Below are positions 1 through 8,727 of a DNA stretch of 64,000 nucleotides, piece after piece. The DNA lies in contig UCGV01000009.1 in assembly GCA_900471925.1 (NCBI GenBank), positions 62,001-126,000 on the forward strand, given 5' to 3'. Below the pieces are notes generated by a model that saw nothing but the letters and a program-made list of their open reading frames with translations, ran no database searches and was not told where the DNA came from. Origin of the DNA: Hyphomicrobiales bacterium. Its GTDB lineage: Bacteria > Pseudomonadota > Alphaproteobacteria > Rhizobiales > Rhizobiaceae. A program made the translations under genes and the position numbers. Positions within the stretch are counted from its first letter, which is position 1, and every line of letters begins with the position of its first letter.

Positions 1-843
1 CTGGACGAAGCGATCCGTTATGGCGCAGAGCTGCTCTCCTGTGGCCGCAATGACCGGGGTCTCTATGCTGTCTATCGCGACGGCGCTACCGGAGCGGAAA
101 CCAGGATCGACGATATCGATCTGCTCATCGCCGCGGACGGTCGTTATTCGAGAATTCGCGAGCACTTTCTAAGCAGAGAGGAGCCGCATTTTCTGGGCGT
201 CTGCCTCTACCGTGTCCTGTTTCCGGCCGGTGCCGATTGCCCTGTCGAGGATTACGGTCAGTGGTTCAACGGTCCGAACCGGCTGCTTGCCTTTCGTGTT
301 CCCGGCGATTTCGTCTATTGCGCCGGTTCGTTCCCGATCGAAGACGGGCTTGTTACTGACGAGATGAAGACGCCGCAATTCCTGCGCGGGGCCTACACGC
401 CGGAAGGCGGCGAACTCTGTGCCGAGGCGGCCTATCTGGTGCGTGAGATCGAACGCAATGTCGATCGTATTCACTGGGCACGCCTTCAAGACGGAACGAC
501 CCGTTTCGATGCCGGCGAAGGTGTCTTGCTGGTCGGCGACTCCGCCCATCCGATGGTGCCGACACTCGGGCAGGGCGCCACGCAGGCTGTCGAGGATGCC
601 TGCGTCGTCGTCGATGAGGTGAGGCGCGCACTTATAGCCGGCAACCCGCTCGCGGATGTGCCCGCCAATGTTTCCGCGCGTCGAACCGAACGTGCCGAAT
701 TCGTCGTTTCCTTTTCCCGCGAGGCAACGGATACGATGCTTGCCGGCGCCGATCCCGTTGCCGGTACATTGAAGAAGCTCGAGCCCGCATTCCGCTCTCG
801 CCTTGAACGGCTTTATCGCGACGTGTCGGTGCCGCTGTCATGA
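1..843 (+). CDS. FAD-dependent aromatic monooxygenase, 5' end missing
   Basis: This is the C-terminal 280 residues of a class A flavin monooxygenase of the salicylate/hydroxybenzoate hydroxylase type. The frame is open from base 1, so the start and the N-terminal GxGxxG FAD-binding motif lie outside the window. The second FAD/NAD(P)H motif (LLIAADGRYSR, around residues 41-51 of the visible part) and the third FAD motif (LLVGDSAHPMVPTLGQG, around 176-192) are both intact, so the enzyme looks functional. Family members hydroxylate aromatic or heteroaromatic acids using NAD(P)H and O2; the substrate cannot be told from sequence. Its stop overlaps the start of the amidase by ATGA, which suggests one catabolic mRNA in which amide hydrolysis and ring hydroxylation may be linked. 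That link is inference. Confidence 0.85.
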   Translation: MDEAIRYGAELLSCGRNDRGLYAVYRDGATGAETRIDDIDLLIAADGRYSRIREHFLSREEPHFLGVCLYRVLFPAGADCPVEDYGQWFNGPNRLLAFRVPGDFVYCAGSFPIEDGLVTDEMKTPQFLRGAYTPEGGELCAEAAYLVREIERNVDRIHWARLQDGTTRFDAGEGVLLVGDSAHPMVPTLGQGATQAVEDACVVVDEVRRALIAGNPLADVPANVSARRTERAEFVVSFSREATDTMLAGADPVAGTLKKLEPAFRSRLERLYRDVSVPLS

Positions 844-2243
844 CGCCCGCTCTCTGGACGCTGACTGCAACAGAGCTGACGGCCGGTTACCAGGCCGGGA
901 CTTTCACGCCGCTTGATGCCTTGTCGGCCATCGAGGCGCGGCTGGATACGGTCAATCGGCATATCAAGGCAGTGATCGCCGAAGACCGGGTTGCGGCGCG
1001 CCGTCAGGCCGCAGCGTCGACGGAGCGCTGGCAGGCAGGCAAGCCGCTGTCGGCAATCGATGGCGTGCCGATGACGATCAAGGACAACCTGCTTGTTGCC
1101 GGCCTGCCGGCCACCTGGGGCAGCAAGCTGCATGCCGGTTTTATGCCGGACGCCGACGAGGCCCCTGTTGCACGGCTGCGAGCAGCCGGTGCGGTTTTCA
1201 TCGGCAAGACGAATGTTCCCGAGTTTACCCTGCAGGGTTACGCATCGAACCTGCTGTTCGGCACGACCTGCAATCCGCACGCGCCGGACATGACGCCGGG
1301 TGGATCGACCGGCGGCGGGGCAGCGGCCGTTGCAGCCGGCATCGGCCCTGTCGCGATCGGAACCGATGGCGGCGGCTCGCTGCGCCGGCCGGCTGCCCAT
1401 TGCGGCCTCTTCGCGCTGAAGCCATCGGTCGGCCAGGTCGCGCGTTATGGCGGCTTTCCCGAAATTCTCTCCGATTTCGAGGTCGTCGGTCCGATTGCCA
1501 GGACCGCACAGGACCTCCGCACGGTCTTTTCGATCCTCAGAGGATATGATCCGATCGAGCCGTTGTCACTTGCATCGCTGGCGGACCAGCCTGCGCTGCC
1601 GTCCCGATGCAGGATTGCCTATCTGCCGCGCATGGGCGATGCCCCCATCGATCCTCTGATTGCGCGGGCTGCCGATGATTTTGTCGCCGCGCTGACGGCT
1701 GCCGGTCATATCGTCGAGGTGATCGATACGCCCTACGATGCCGACAGCGTCGGCCGCGCCTGGGGCACTGTCGCAGCAGCCGGTCTGAACTGGCATCTCG
1801 AATCCGTCGGCAGTCGCGACGGATTGGGCGCCAATGCGCAATCGCTCGATGCGACGGGAGCTGCCTATTCCGGTGCCGACTATGCGGCGGCGATGGCAAG
1901 CGCGCATGCCGCGCGTCAGGATGCCGGCCGCTTCTTCGAACAATATGACCTTCTCCTCTGCCCTTCGATTGCAGCACTCGCCTGGCCGGCGGCAGAACCC
2001 TTTCCGCCCGAGATCGATGGTCAGCCTGTCGGGCCGCGCGGCCATGCCGTCTTTACCGGCTGGATGAATGTCACCGGCGTCTGCGCCGTCAATATTCCGG
2101 TCGCCATGACCGGAGATCGGGGCGGTATCGGCCTGCAACTCGTCAGTGCCATCGGCCGTGACGGCGCCCTTCTCGATTTCGTGTGCAACCTTCCGGCGAT
2201 TGGGGCATCCGGCCCGGCGCCGCTCTCAAGGAGATTCGACTGA
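840..2243 (+). CDS. Amidase, amidase-signature family
   Basis: A 467-residue amidase-signature enzyme hydrolysing a carboxylic amide to acid plus ammonia or amine. The catalytic triad is visible: Lys81 in MTIKDN, cis-Ser156 in PGGSTGGG and nucleophile Ser180 in GTDGGGSLRRPA. The 24-residue spacing between the two serines is canonical. Length is normal for the family and no signal peptide is seen, so it is probably cytosolic. The ATG overlaps the monooxygenase stop (ATGA), and the next gene starts 1 base after its stop, so it sits inside a tight operon. A second amidase at 15.4 kb has the same length and motif spacing but belongs to another transcription unit. The substrate is unknown; the annotation as amidase is firm, anything narrower is not. 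Confidence 0.93.
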   Translation: MTPALWTLTATELTAGYQAGTFTPLDALSAIEARLDTVNRHIKAVIAEDRVAARRQAAASTERWQAGKPLSAIDGVPMTIKDNLLVAGLPATWGSKLHAGFMPDADEAPVARLRAAGAVFIGKTNVPEFTLQGYASNLLFGTTCNPHAPDMTPGGSTGGGAAAVAAGIGPVAIGTDGGGSLRRPAAHCGLFALKPSVGQVARYGGFPEILSDFEVVGPIARTAQDLRTVFSILRGYDPIEPLSLASLADQPALPSRCRIAYLPRMGDAPIDPLIARAADDFVAALTAAGHIVEVIDTPYDADSVGRAWGTVAAAGLNWHLESVGSRDGLGANAQSLDATGAAYSGADYAAAMASAHAARQDAGRFFEQYDLLLCPSIAALAWPAAEPFPPEIDGQPVGPRGHAVFTGWMNVTGVCAVNIPVAMTGDRGGIGLQLVSAIGRDGALLDFVCNLPAIGASGPAPLSRRFD

Positions 2244-2244
2244 C

Positions 2245-2988
2245 ATGGCTGAATTTGCGGGCAAGGTAGTGATCGTGACAGGCGCTGGCGACGGTATCGG
2301 CCGGGCATCGGCACGCGAATTCGCGGAAAAAGGTGCAAAGCTGGTCCTGATCGACGTCAAGGGTGTCGAGGCGATCGCCGACGAGCTGAAAGCCAAGGGC
2401 GCCGAGGTCATTGGCGCGACCATGGATGTGCGGGATGCGGCCGGATGGGAGAAACTGGTGGCTGACGTGCTGGCAAAATTCGGGACCATCGATGCTCTCG
2501 TCAACAATGCCGGTGTCGCCGTTCCCGGCGATACGGCAGCCGATGTCTCCGAAGATGTCTGGGACAAGATCATGGACGTCAATGCCAAGGGTGTCTGGCT
2601 CGGGATGAAGGCGGTTCTGCCGACGATGATTGCGAAGAAGGCCGGCAAGATCTGCAACGTCGCTTCCACTGCAGCCCATATCGGCCTCAAGAATGCGGCC
2701 GCCTATTGCGCGTCCAAGGGTGCGGTGCTGGCGCTGACACGGCAGGCAGGGGTGCAATATGCGCCGCTCAACATCCAGATCAATTCCGTTTCACCCGGCA
2801 CGACAATGACCGGCCTGCAGCGCGACGTGACCGAGGAACAGCGCGCGGCCTTTCTGCCACTGACGCCGATCGGCCGCTTTGCCGCCTCGGAGGAAGTCTC
2901 CTCGGTCATCGTCTTCCTCTGCTCGAGCGGCTCTTCCTTCATGACCGGCGCCGACGTCAGCATCGACGGAGGGATGGTCGCACTATGA
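2245..2988 (+). CDS. Short-chain dehydrogenase/reductase (SDR)
   Basis: A classical SDR of 247 residues. It has the NAD(P) motif TGAGDGIG (residues 12-19), NNAG (87-90), catalytic Ser141 and the YCASK active site with Tyr154 and Lys158. Asp37 at the end of the second beta strand favours NAD(H) over NADP(H). The ATG at 2245 is chosen because it lies just after the amidase stop, has GGAGA upstream, and places the Rossmann motif at the usual distance. The reading frame continues upstream, but only antisense-like sequence inside the amidase would be added. The stop overlaps the next gene by ATGA. It probably oxidises a hydroxyl group of an intermediate in the pathway; the substrate is not readable from sequence. 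Confidence 0.92.
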   Translation: MAEFAGKVVIVTGAGDGIGRASAREFAEKGAKLVLIDVKGVEAIADELKAKGAEVIGATMDVRDAAGWEKLVADVLAKFGTIDALVNNAGVAVPGDTAADVSEDVWDKIMDVNAKGVWLGMKAVLPTMIAKKAGKICNVASTAAHIGLKNAAAYCASKGAVLALTRQAGVQYAPLNIQINSVSPGTTMTGLQRDVTEEQRAAFLPLTPIGRFAASEEVSSVIVFLCSSGSSFMTGADVSIDGGMVAL

Positions 2989-3893
2989 ATATCCTGCTGA
3001 CAGGCGGCGCCGGCCTCATCGGCATGGCCGCGCGCGATGTGCTCGGCAGGGCCGGCCACACGGTTACCGCGATCGACGTCACAGATTTCGGGCGCGACGA
3101 TCCCGGCCTCATATTGATGGGGCTCGATGACCGGACCAGCCTTGAAGGATTGATCAAGGCAAACCGGATCGACGCGATCGTCCATTGCGGCGCGATTTCC
3201 GGTCCGATGATGGCAAGGGGCAAGCCGCTGAAGATCGTTGCCGTCAACATCGACGCAACCGCCCTGCTGCTCGATCTTGCGCGTGTTCACGGCATGAAAC
3301 GCTTCGTCTTCTGTTCCTCGATCAGCGTCTATGGCAATGTCGGAAAGATGGTGATCACCGAGGAGACGCAGCTTCATCCGACATCGGTCTATGGTGCAAG
3401 CAAGGTCGCCTGCGAACAGCTCGTCGAAGGATTTGCCGTCGAATACGGGTTGGAGGGCGTGAGCCTGCGGATTGGTCGCGTCTACGGGCCTTACCGGCGC
3501 GCCAACTGCTTTCTCGGCGATATCATCAGGAATGCGCAGACAGGGCAGCCGACGGCTATCCCCTGCGATCCTGACTTCATCTATCACTATGTCCATGTCG
3601 ATGACGTTGCCGAAGCGATCGCCGCAGTGCTCGTCGCCCCCCATTTCCTCCGACGCTCCTATAATGTCGGCGCGGACGAGCCGCTGACGATGCCGCAAAT
3701 CGCCGCCATTGCCGAAGAGGCGATCGCGGGAGCCAGGGTCGAACTCACGCCCGGCGCCGACGATGTGCCCGACGTGCAGACTGATTTCGACGTCAGCCGT
3801 ATCGGTCGGGATATCGGGTGGAAACCGAGACTGCCACTTGCCGCCGGGCTTGCCGCCTATCGCCAGGCGATCCTTTCCGGACGCTCTGCCTGA
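2985..3893 (+). CDS. NAD-dependent epimerase/dehydratase
   Basis: A 302-residue extended SDR. It carries TGGAGLIG (residues 6-13), the SSISVYG segment with catalytic Ser around 112, and YGASK with Tyr136 and Lys140. This family acts on nucleotide sugars or on free sugar acids and lactones (for example uronate dehydrogenases). The length near 300, without the extra C-terminal part of typical UDP-sugar epimerases, leaves room for a uronate-dehydrogenase-like role, which is inference. The start ATG overlaps the upstream SDR stop by ATGA, so translation is probably coupled. It lies between an SDR and a SIS-domain sugar-phosphate protein, so a sugar-containing substrate is plausible for this operon. 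Confidence 0.85.
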   Translation: MNILLTGGAGLIGMAARDVLGRAGHTVTAIDVTDFGRDDPGLILMGLDDRTSLEGLIKANRIDAIVHCGAISGPMMARGKPLKIVAVNIDATALLLDLARVHGMKRFVFCSSISVYGNVGKMVITEETQLHPTSVYGASKVACEQLVEGFAVEYGLEGVSLRIGRVYGPYRRANCFLGDIIRNAQTGQPTAIPCDPDFIYHYVHVDDVAEAIAAVLVAPHFLRRSYNVGADEPLTMPQIAAIAEEAIAGARVELTPGADDVPDVQTDFDVSRIGRDIGWKPRLPLAAGLAAYRQAILSGRSA

Positions 3894-3918
3894 CGCGCAG
3901 AACAGAAAGCCGACGACC

Positions 3919-5088
3919 ATGACCCAAACCTATGCAACGCCCCTGCTTTCGCCGGGGTCGCCGCTTGATGCGCGCTCACGCGCGCTCATTCAGGCGCTCT
4001 ACGACAAGGAAACGAGCCGGCTGAAGGCCCTTCCGGTTGACGATGCCGTGAACCCGGTTCGCAGGCGACGTGTCGAAATTACCAGGACGGAAATTGCCGG
4101 ACAGCCCGATTGCCTCGAAAAAACGTTGACGACCCAGGCAGATTCCATTGCGGAAACGGTCGCGCGGCTGCGGCGAAATCCGCCGAAGCGCATCTACCTT
4201 ACCGGCTGCGGGGATTCGCTCGCCGTGATGATCGCCGCGCGCCCTCTGCTCGAACGGATGTTCGCTGTTGCCTGCGAGCCCGTCCAGGCCCTCGACATGG
4301 CCTATTATTTCAACCGTCCCGTCGATCGCGAGACGCTGGTCATCGGCCTGAGTTCCTCCGGCGAGACGCCGCGGACGGTCGAAGCCATGATCATGGCGAA
4401 GGCGCTCGGGGCCGAAACGCTGACGATGAGCAATACCGAGGGCTCGACATTGATGCGGGAGGCCGACCACAGCCTGTTCATCCACGCCGAACGGAAGGGC
4501 TGGCCGACCCAGGCGAGCACGGCAGCGCTCGGCTTGCTGATAGCCCTCGGTCTTGCTTTCGGTGACAGCGCCGGCCGCGACAAGCTGGAGATCGCCGATT
4601 TGAGGGCGGCCCTCGAGGCGGTGCCGGAACAGATCGCCCAAGCGATCGTCAGCCACGAAACCGCAATCGAAACGATCGCGCGACGTGAGGCGGCACGTCA
4701 CGTCTATCTCTTTGCGGGTGGCGGCCCGGCATTCGCCTGCGCGTTCTTCGGTGCGGCAAAGGTCAAGGAATGCACACCCGATCACGCTATCGCCATCCCG
4801 ATCGAGGAATACCATCATTATCATTCGCAAAAGCGGGGTGATCCCCTGTTCCTGATCGCGCCAGACGGCTTTTCCGTCCCGCGTGCCCGCGACACGGCGC
4901 AAGAGGGGCAGCGCGTTGGTGGCGGGATCTTCAGCGTCGTGTCGGAGAGCAACAGCCTGCTCGACGAGTTCTCGACTGAAGTCATCCGGCTTCCAGCGAT
5001 GCCGGAAATGCTGGCGCCGCTGGTCTATTCACTGCCGGTCCAGCTGTTTGCCTATCATCTCGCCATGGCGAAATTTGCGGCCGCCTGA
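3919..5088 (+). CDS. SIS-domain sugar-phosphate isomerase/deglycase-like protein
   Basis: A 389-residue protein with two SIS (phosphosugar-binding) folds, like the isomerase half of glucosamine-6-phosphate synthase but without the glutaminase domain. Visible marks are TGCGDSLAVM and GLSSSGETPRTVEA, the serine-rich loop that binds the sugar phosphate, and a second half containing EEYHHYHSQK in the place where this family carries catalytic Glu/His residues. FrlB-type fructosamine-6-phosphate deglycases and AgaS-type deaminase/isomerases share this layout. The ATG at 3919 is 25 bases after the epimerase stop. A second double-SIS protein occurs in the convergent operon at 10.7-11.8 kb, which makes a shared substrate class likely. 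Its exact reaction is unknown. Confidence 0.82.
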   Translation: MTQTYATPLLSPGSPLDARSRALIQALYDKETSRLKALPVDDAVNPVRRRRVEITRTEIAGQPDCLEKTLTTQADSIAETVARLRRNPPKRIYLTGCGDSLAVMIAARPLLERMFAVACEPVQALDMAYYFNRPVDRETLVIGLSSSGETPRTVEAMIMAKALGAETLTMSNTEGSTLMREADHSLFIHAERKGWPTQASTAALGLLIALGLAFGDSAGRDKLEIADLRAALEAVPEQIAQAIVSHETAIETIARREAARHVYLFAGGGPAFACAFFGAAKVKECTPDHAIAIPIEEYHHYHSQKRGDPLFLIAPDGFSVPRARDTAQEGQRVGGGIFSVVSESNSLLDEFSTEVIRLPAMPEMLAPLVYSLPVQLFAYHLAMAKFAAA

Positions 5089-5102
5089 TCGGGCGCGCCG
5101 CG

Positions 5103-6023
5103 TCAGGAGATGTCGAAGCGCCATGCCGCATGTTTGCTGCGGGCGCGTGAGCTGCGGATGCCGACGATCACGAGGGCAAGAAGCGTCACGACATAGGGAA
5201 TGAGCTGCAGGAGCTGAGGTGCCGCCCCCGTGACCTGCGGCAAACGAACGGCAAGTGCCGTCGCGGTACCGAACAGCAGAGCGACCACCGCCGTCAGATA
5301 GGGTCTTCCCTTGGCAAAGAAGATGGCTGCGAGCGCGATCAAGCCGCGTTCGCTGGTCATCTGGTTGGCGAAGAGCGACACGTAACCGAGCGACAGATAG
5401 GCGCCGCCGAGCCCGCAGAAGGCGCCTGATATCAGCATGGTCTGCAGCTTGATCCGGTCCACTTTCACGCCAGCCGTCGCAGCCGCTTCCGGCGCCTCAC
5501 CCACCATTCGAACCCGCAGCCCCCACTGTGTACGATAGAGGCACCAGGCCACGACCGGAACGAGAAGATAGGCGAGATAGACCAGGATCGTATGGCCGCT
5601 CAGCATCTGTCCGAGGAAGGGAACGTCCTTGACGTAGGGAATGGTGATCATCGGGAAGGTGGGGATGTCGCGTGAGGTGAAAACCCCATCCTGACCGAGG
5701 ATGCCTTTGAGCAGCAGCGCGGTCAGGCCGTAAGCAAGGAAGGTCACCGCCGTGCCGGCAATGAAGATGTCGGCGCGGAACTTGATGTTGAAGATCGCAA
5801 GCAGCGCGGCAAGCAGCATCGATGCTGCAACGGCGGCGAGGATCGCTATGACGAGGCTGCCGGTGAAATAGGCCGTGGCGACACCGGTAAAGGCGGCGAC
5901 GATCATGAAGCCGTCGAGCGCGATGTTCAGCATGCCTGCCTGATAGGTCACGAGCCCGCCCATGGCTGCAAAAACCAGAGGAGCGGAAATGCGGACGGCG
6001 GAATTGACGATATCGAGATCCAT
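5103..6023 (-). CDS. ABC transporter permease, nucleoside/BMP type (second permease)
   Basis: A 306-residue polytopic inner-membrane permease of the BPD_transp_2 family (RbsC/NupQ/YufQ-like), with repeated hydrophobic segments through its whole length. It forms the shorter half of a heterodimeric channel with the 6025-7113 permease. Only one base separates its ATG from the upstream stop. Family members paired with a BMP-type binding protein import purine or pyrimidine nucleosides or related compounds. It is the last gene of the minus-strand operon and ends 14 bases from the stop of the convergent plus-strand operon. I see no clear terminator hairpin in that short gap, so read-through between the arms is possible. 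Confidence 0.9.
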   Translation of the reverse strand: MDLDIVNSAVRISAPLVFAAMGGLVTYQAGMLNIALDGFMIVAAFTGVATAYFTGSLVIAILAAVAASMLLAALLAIFNIKFRADIFIAGTAVTFLAYGLTALLLKGILGQDGVFTSRDIPTFPMITIPYVKDVPFLGQMLSGHTILVYLAYLLVPVVAWCLYRTQWGLRVRMVGEAPEAAATAGVKVDRIKLQTMLISGAFCGLGGAYLSLGYVSLFANQMTSERGLIALAAIFFAKGRPYLTAVVALLFGTATALAVRLPQVTGAAPQLLQLIPYVVTLLALVIVGIRSSRARSKHAAWRFDIS

Positions 6024-6024
6024 G

Positions 6025-7113
6025 TCAGCCCTGCCTGTTTGGGGTTGAGAGGGGACGGCGGCTCTTCAGCCAGCCCCAGGAAAATTGCGCCGACAACAAC
6101 AGGACGGTGATGAACTGCAGCACCTGCACCAGATATTTGCTCAGGCCCGTCATCATCTGCAACACGGCGCTGCCGGCATTGAGCGCCCCGAAGAGCAGCG
6201 CGGCAAAGACAACGCCGATCGGGCTGAAGCCGGCGAGCATGGCAACGGCTATCCCGTCAAACCCATAACCGGGCGAAAAGTGATCATAGAAGGCGCCATA
6301 TTGCCCAAGCACCTGTTCCGCACCTCCAAGGCCGGCAACGCCGCCGCTCAGCAGCATGGCCTGCAGTGCCCGCGACGGCACGTCGATGCCGCCATAATAG
6401 GCAAAGCGCGGATTGAGCCCCATGATCTTCCATTCGAACCCGGCGCGTGTGCGATGGTTGACGAATGCCGCAAGCAGGCAGCAGGCGAGTGCGATGAAGA
6501 GGCCGTAATTGACCTGCGAATAGAGGGAGAAGGTCGGCAGGCGTGCCGTGTCGAGAATATCCGGCAGCTTGTTGGTCGGGCCTGGCGCCTTCAGGAGGTG
6601 GATGCAGACATAGCCGGTCAGAAGCAGCGCGATCGGGTTCATCATCAGGCAAACGACAAGTTCGTTGATGTTGAGACGGACACGCAGGAAGGCCGGTATG
6701 GCCGCCCAGGCAAGTCCGGCTGCGAAGGCCGCCGCAAGTGAAAGCGGTAGGTGCAGGATGGTCGGAAGCGGGACCAGGTAACCGACGATACCGGCAGCCA
6801 GGGCCCCGACCAGCATCTGACCTTCCGCGCCGATATTGATCAGCCCCGCGCGCAGCGAAATCGAAATCGCCAGGCCCGTAAACAGCAGCGGCGTCGTCAT
6901 CTGCAGGGTGACGAGCAGGTTCGGCACACCGACGAGACTGCCCGATATCAGCAGACCATAGACGTTGATCGGGTTTTCACCCAGCGCCAACACCAGCAGG
7001 CCGCCGATGACGATGGCGATTGCAAGCGCGATCAGCGGCCGGGCGATGGGGCGCAGTATGCCGCGCAATGACAGACGCCGTTCCGTCGGCGCAAGGGCAA
7101 TGTCAGCGGACAT
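6025..7113 (-). CDS. ABC transporter permease, nucleoside/BMP type (first permease)
   Basis: A 362-residue BPD_transp_2 permease of the NupP/YufP type. It is the longer partner of the pair and has an N-terminal cytoplasmic segment followed by about ten hydrophobic stretches. The segment INIGAEGQMLVGALAAG carries the conserved Glu-Gly of this permease family. I chose the ATG at 7113, which overlaps the ATPase stop by 11 bases; a possible upstream start at 7161 would overlap the ATPase gene by nearly 60 bases and adds a basic, non-conserved leader. It works with the ATPase upstream, the second permease downstream and the BMP-type binding protein at 8.7-9.8 kb. Confidence 0.9.
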   Translation of the reverse strand: MSADIALAPTERRLSLRGILRPIARPLIALAIAIVIGGLLVLALGENPINVYGLLISGSLVGVPNLLVTLQMTTPLLFTGLAISISLRAGLINIGAEGQMLVGALAAGIVGYLVPLPTILHLPLSLAAAFAAGLAWAAIPAFLRVRLNINELVVCLMMNPIALLLTGYVCIHLLKAPGPTNKLPDILDTARLPTFSLYSQVNYGLFIALACCLLAAFVNHRTRAGFEWKIMGLNPRFAYYGGIDVPSRALQAMLLSGGVAGLGGAEQVLGQYGAFYDHFSPGYGFDGIAVAMLAGFSPIGVVFAALLFGALNAGSAVLQMMTGLSKYLVQVLQFITVLLLSAQFSWGWLKSRRPLSTPNRQG

Positions 7114-8668
7114 CGGCAAGTTCCTCGGATATCTGAGCTGCGGCCGAAGCCTCGTCTTCAAGGCCGCCCATGTAGCGTCCCACTTCGTCCGGATTGGTTT
7201 GCGACGTCGCGAAACTTGCGACGATCATCCCGCGATAGATCACCAGGATCCGGTCGGAAATCGAGAAGATTTCGTCGAGATCGGCGGAGATGACGAAAAC
7301 GCCGCGGCCGTCGTCGCGCATATCGACGAGAATGCGGTGGATCGCCTCGATTGCGCCGATATCGACCCCTTGCGAGGGTTGTTCTGCGATGATCAACGGT
7401 GCATCGCGCGTCAGTTCGCGGGCAATCTGTACCTTCTGCTGATTGCCGCCCGACAATGCGCCCGAACGCTTCTGCAGATCGGCACCGCGCACGTCGAAGC
7501 GCTTGATCAGTTCGCTGCTGCGCGCCTTTGCGCGCGAACTGTCAATGACGGGGCCGCGCGTAAATTCATCGAGATGGCCAACCGTCATATTCTCCCAGAT
7601 CGGGCTGAGGAGGGAGAGACCAAGCCCGCCACGGTCGGCCGGGATATAGGCAAGTCCCGCTTTCCTGTTGGCCAGCGGATTGCCTCCCGCTGCCCGGCCG
7701 CAGATCTCGATCGTGCCTTCGACGGGGTGACGCAGCCCGGCAATGCACTCGACAAGTTCATCCTGGCCATTGCCCTGTACGCCTGCAAGCCCGACGATCT
7801 CGCCGCCGAAAATATCCAGGGAAAGGTTGTTGACCGCTGGTTCGCCACGCTCGCCGAGCGCCGTCAGGGACGTCACGGAAAGCAGTTTCGACTGGCTTGG
7901 CTGGGCTTTTTTCTTGGCGACACGCAAGAGAACCGAGCGGCCGACCATCAGGCTGGCGATCTGATCGGCAGTCACGCCTTCATTGTCCATCGTCTCGACG
8001 ATCCGCCCCTGCCGCATCACCGAGATACGGTCCGAGACGGCGAGGACTTCGCGCAGCTTATGGGTAATGAAGATGATGGAATGACCGCTTTTTGCCAGGG
8101 CCTGCATCGTCGCAAACATTTCGCGGGTTTCCTGCGGTGTCAGAACAGCCGTAGGCTCGTCGAGAATGAGGATCTGGGCGTGACGATAGAGTGCCTTCAG
8201 GATTTCCACGCGCTGGCGCAACCCGACGCTCAGCGTGCCGACGATGGCGCGCGGATCGAGATCCAGGCCGAAACGATGGCTGAGTTCGGCAGTCTCCCGC
8301 TCGGCCCGTTTCCGGTCGATGCGGAAGAAGCCGTTGGTGGGTTCGGCCCCGAGAATGATGTTTTCTGCCACCGTGAAGGATGGCGCGAGCTTGAAATGCT
8401 GATGCACCATTCCGATCCCGGCGCGGATGGCGTCTTCAGGATTGGCGAAGTCGACAGCCGCCTGATTGACTTCCACCGAACCGCCGTCCGGTTTCAGAAG
8501 GCCGTATAGAATGTTCATCAGCGTCGATTTACCGGCGCCGTTTTCCCCGACCAGCGCGTGAATTTCACCGCGGCGGATTTCCAGTGTCGCGTCATGGATT
8601 GCCGTGAATTCGCCAAAGCGCTTGACGATATTCTGCAGTCGGACAACTTTGAAATGTGGCTCTGCCAT
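7103..8668 (-). CDS. ABC transporter ATP-binding protein with two nucleotide-binding domains
   Basis: A 521-residue double ATPase of the RbsA/MglA/NupA class that powers the importer. The N-terminal domain has Walker A GENGAGKST, a signature-like LSVGLRQRVEI and Walker B ILILDEPTAVL. The C-terminal domain has the degenerate Walker A usual in this class (GVQGNGQDEL), signature LSGGNQQKVQIA and Walker B with EQPSQGVDIG. The start at 8668 is preferred over an in-frame one at 8689 because AGGACAGGGT sits just before it. Between this gene and the upstream binding-protein gene lies a strong 10-bp hairpin, which fits lower expression of the membrane parts than of the binding protein. Confidence 0.93.
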   Translation of the reverse strand: MAEPHFKVVRLQNIVKRFGEFTAIHDATLEIRRGEIHALVGENGAGKSTLMNILYGLLKPDGGSVEVNQAAVDFANPEDAIRAGIGMVHQHFKLAPSFTVAENIILGAEPTNGFFRIDRKRAERETAELSHRFGLDLDPRAIVGTLSVGLRQRVEILKALYRHAQILILDEPTAVLTPQETREMFATMQALAKSGHSIIFITHKLREVLAVSDRISVMRQGRIVETMDNEGVTADQIASLMVGRSVLLRVAKKKAQPSQSKLLSVTSLTALGERGEPAVNNLSLDIFGGEIVGLAGVQGNGQDELVECIAGLRHPVEGTIEICGRAAGGNPLANRKAGLAYIPADRGGLGLSLLSPIWENMTVGHLDEFTRGPVIDSSRAKARSSELIKRFDVRGADLQKRSGALSGGNQQKVQIARELTRDAPLIIAEQPSQGVDIGAIEAIHRILVDMRDDGRGVFVISADLDEIFSISDRILVIYRGMIVASFATSQTNPDEVGRYMGGLEDEASAAAQISEELADVR

Positions 8669-8692
8669 ACCCTGTCCTCGCGTTGACAAGCG

Positions 8693-8718
8693 ATGGCCAG
8701 GGGCTGCGCCCTGGCCAT
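8693..8718 (-). promoter_or_regulatory. Intercistronic hairpin after the BMP-type binding-protein gene
   Basis: A perfect 10-bp stem (ATGGCCAGGG with CCCTGGCCAT, loop of 6 bases) lies in the 59-bp gap between the binding-protein stop and the ATPase start. There is no T-run after it on the minus strand, so it is more likely an mRNA-stabilising or partial attenuation hairpin than a full terminator. Such hairpins are known after binding-protein genes of importer operons (for example malE). Confidence 0.6.
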
Positions 8719-8727
8719 TGCGGTCTT

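Noticed and set aside
2146..2244. Upstream extension of the SDR gene into the amidase
   Set aside because: The extension has no SDR content, and the ATG at 2245 has a ribosome site and correct Rossmann spacing.
6965..8509. Long plus-strand open frame opposite the ABC ATPase
   Set aside because: Antisense to Walker A, signature and Walker B motifs; no domain of its own.
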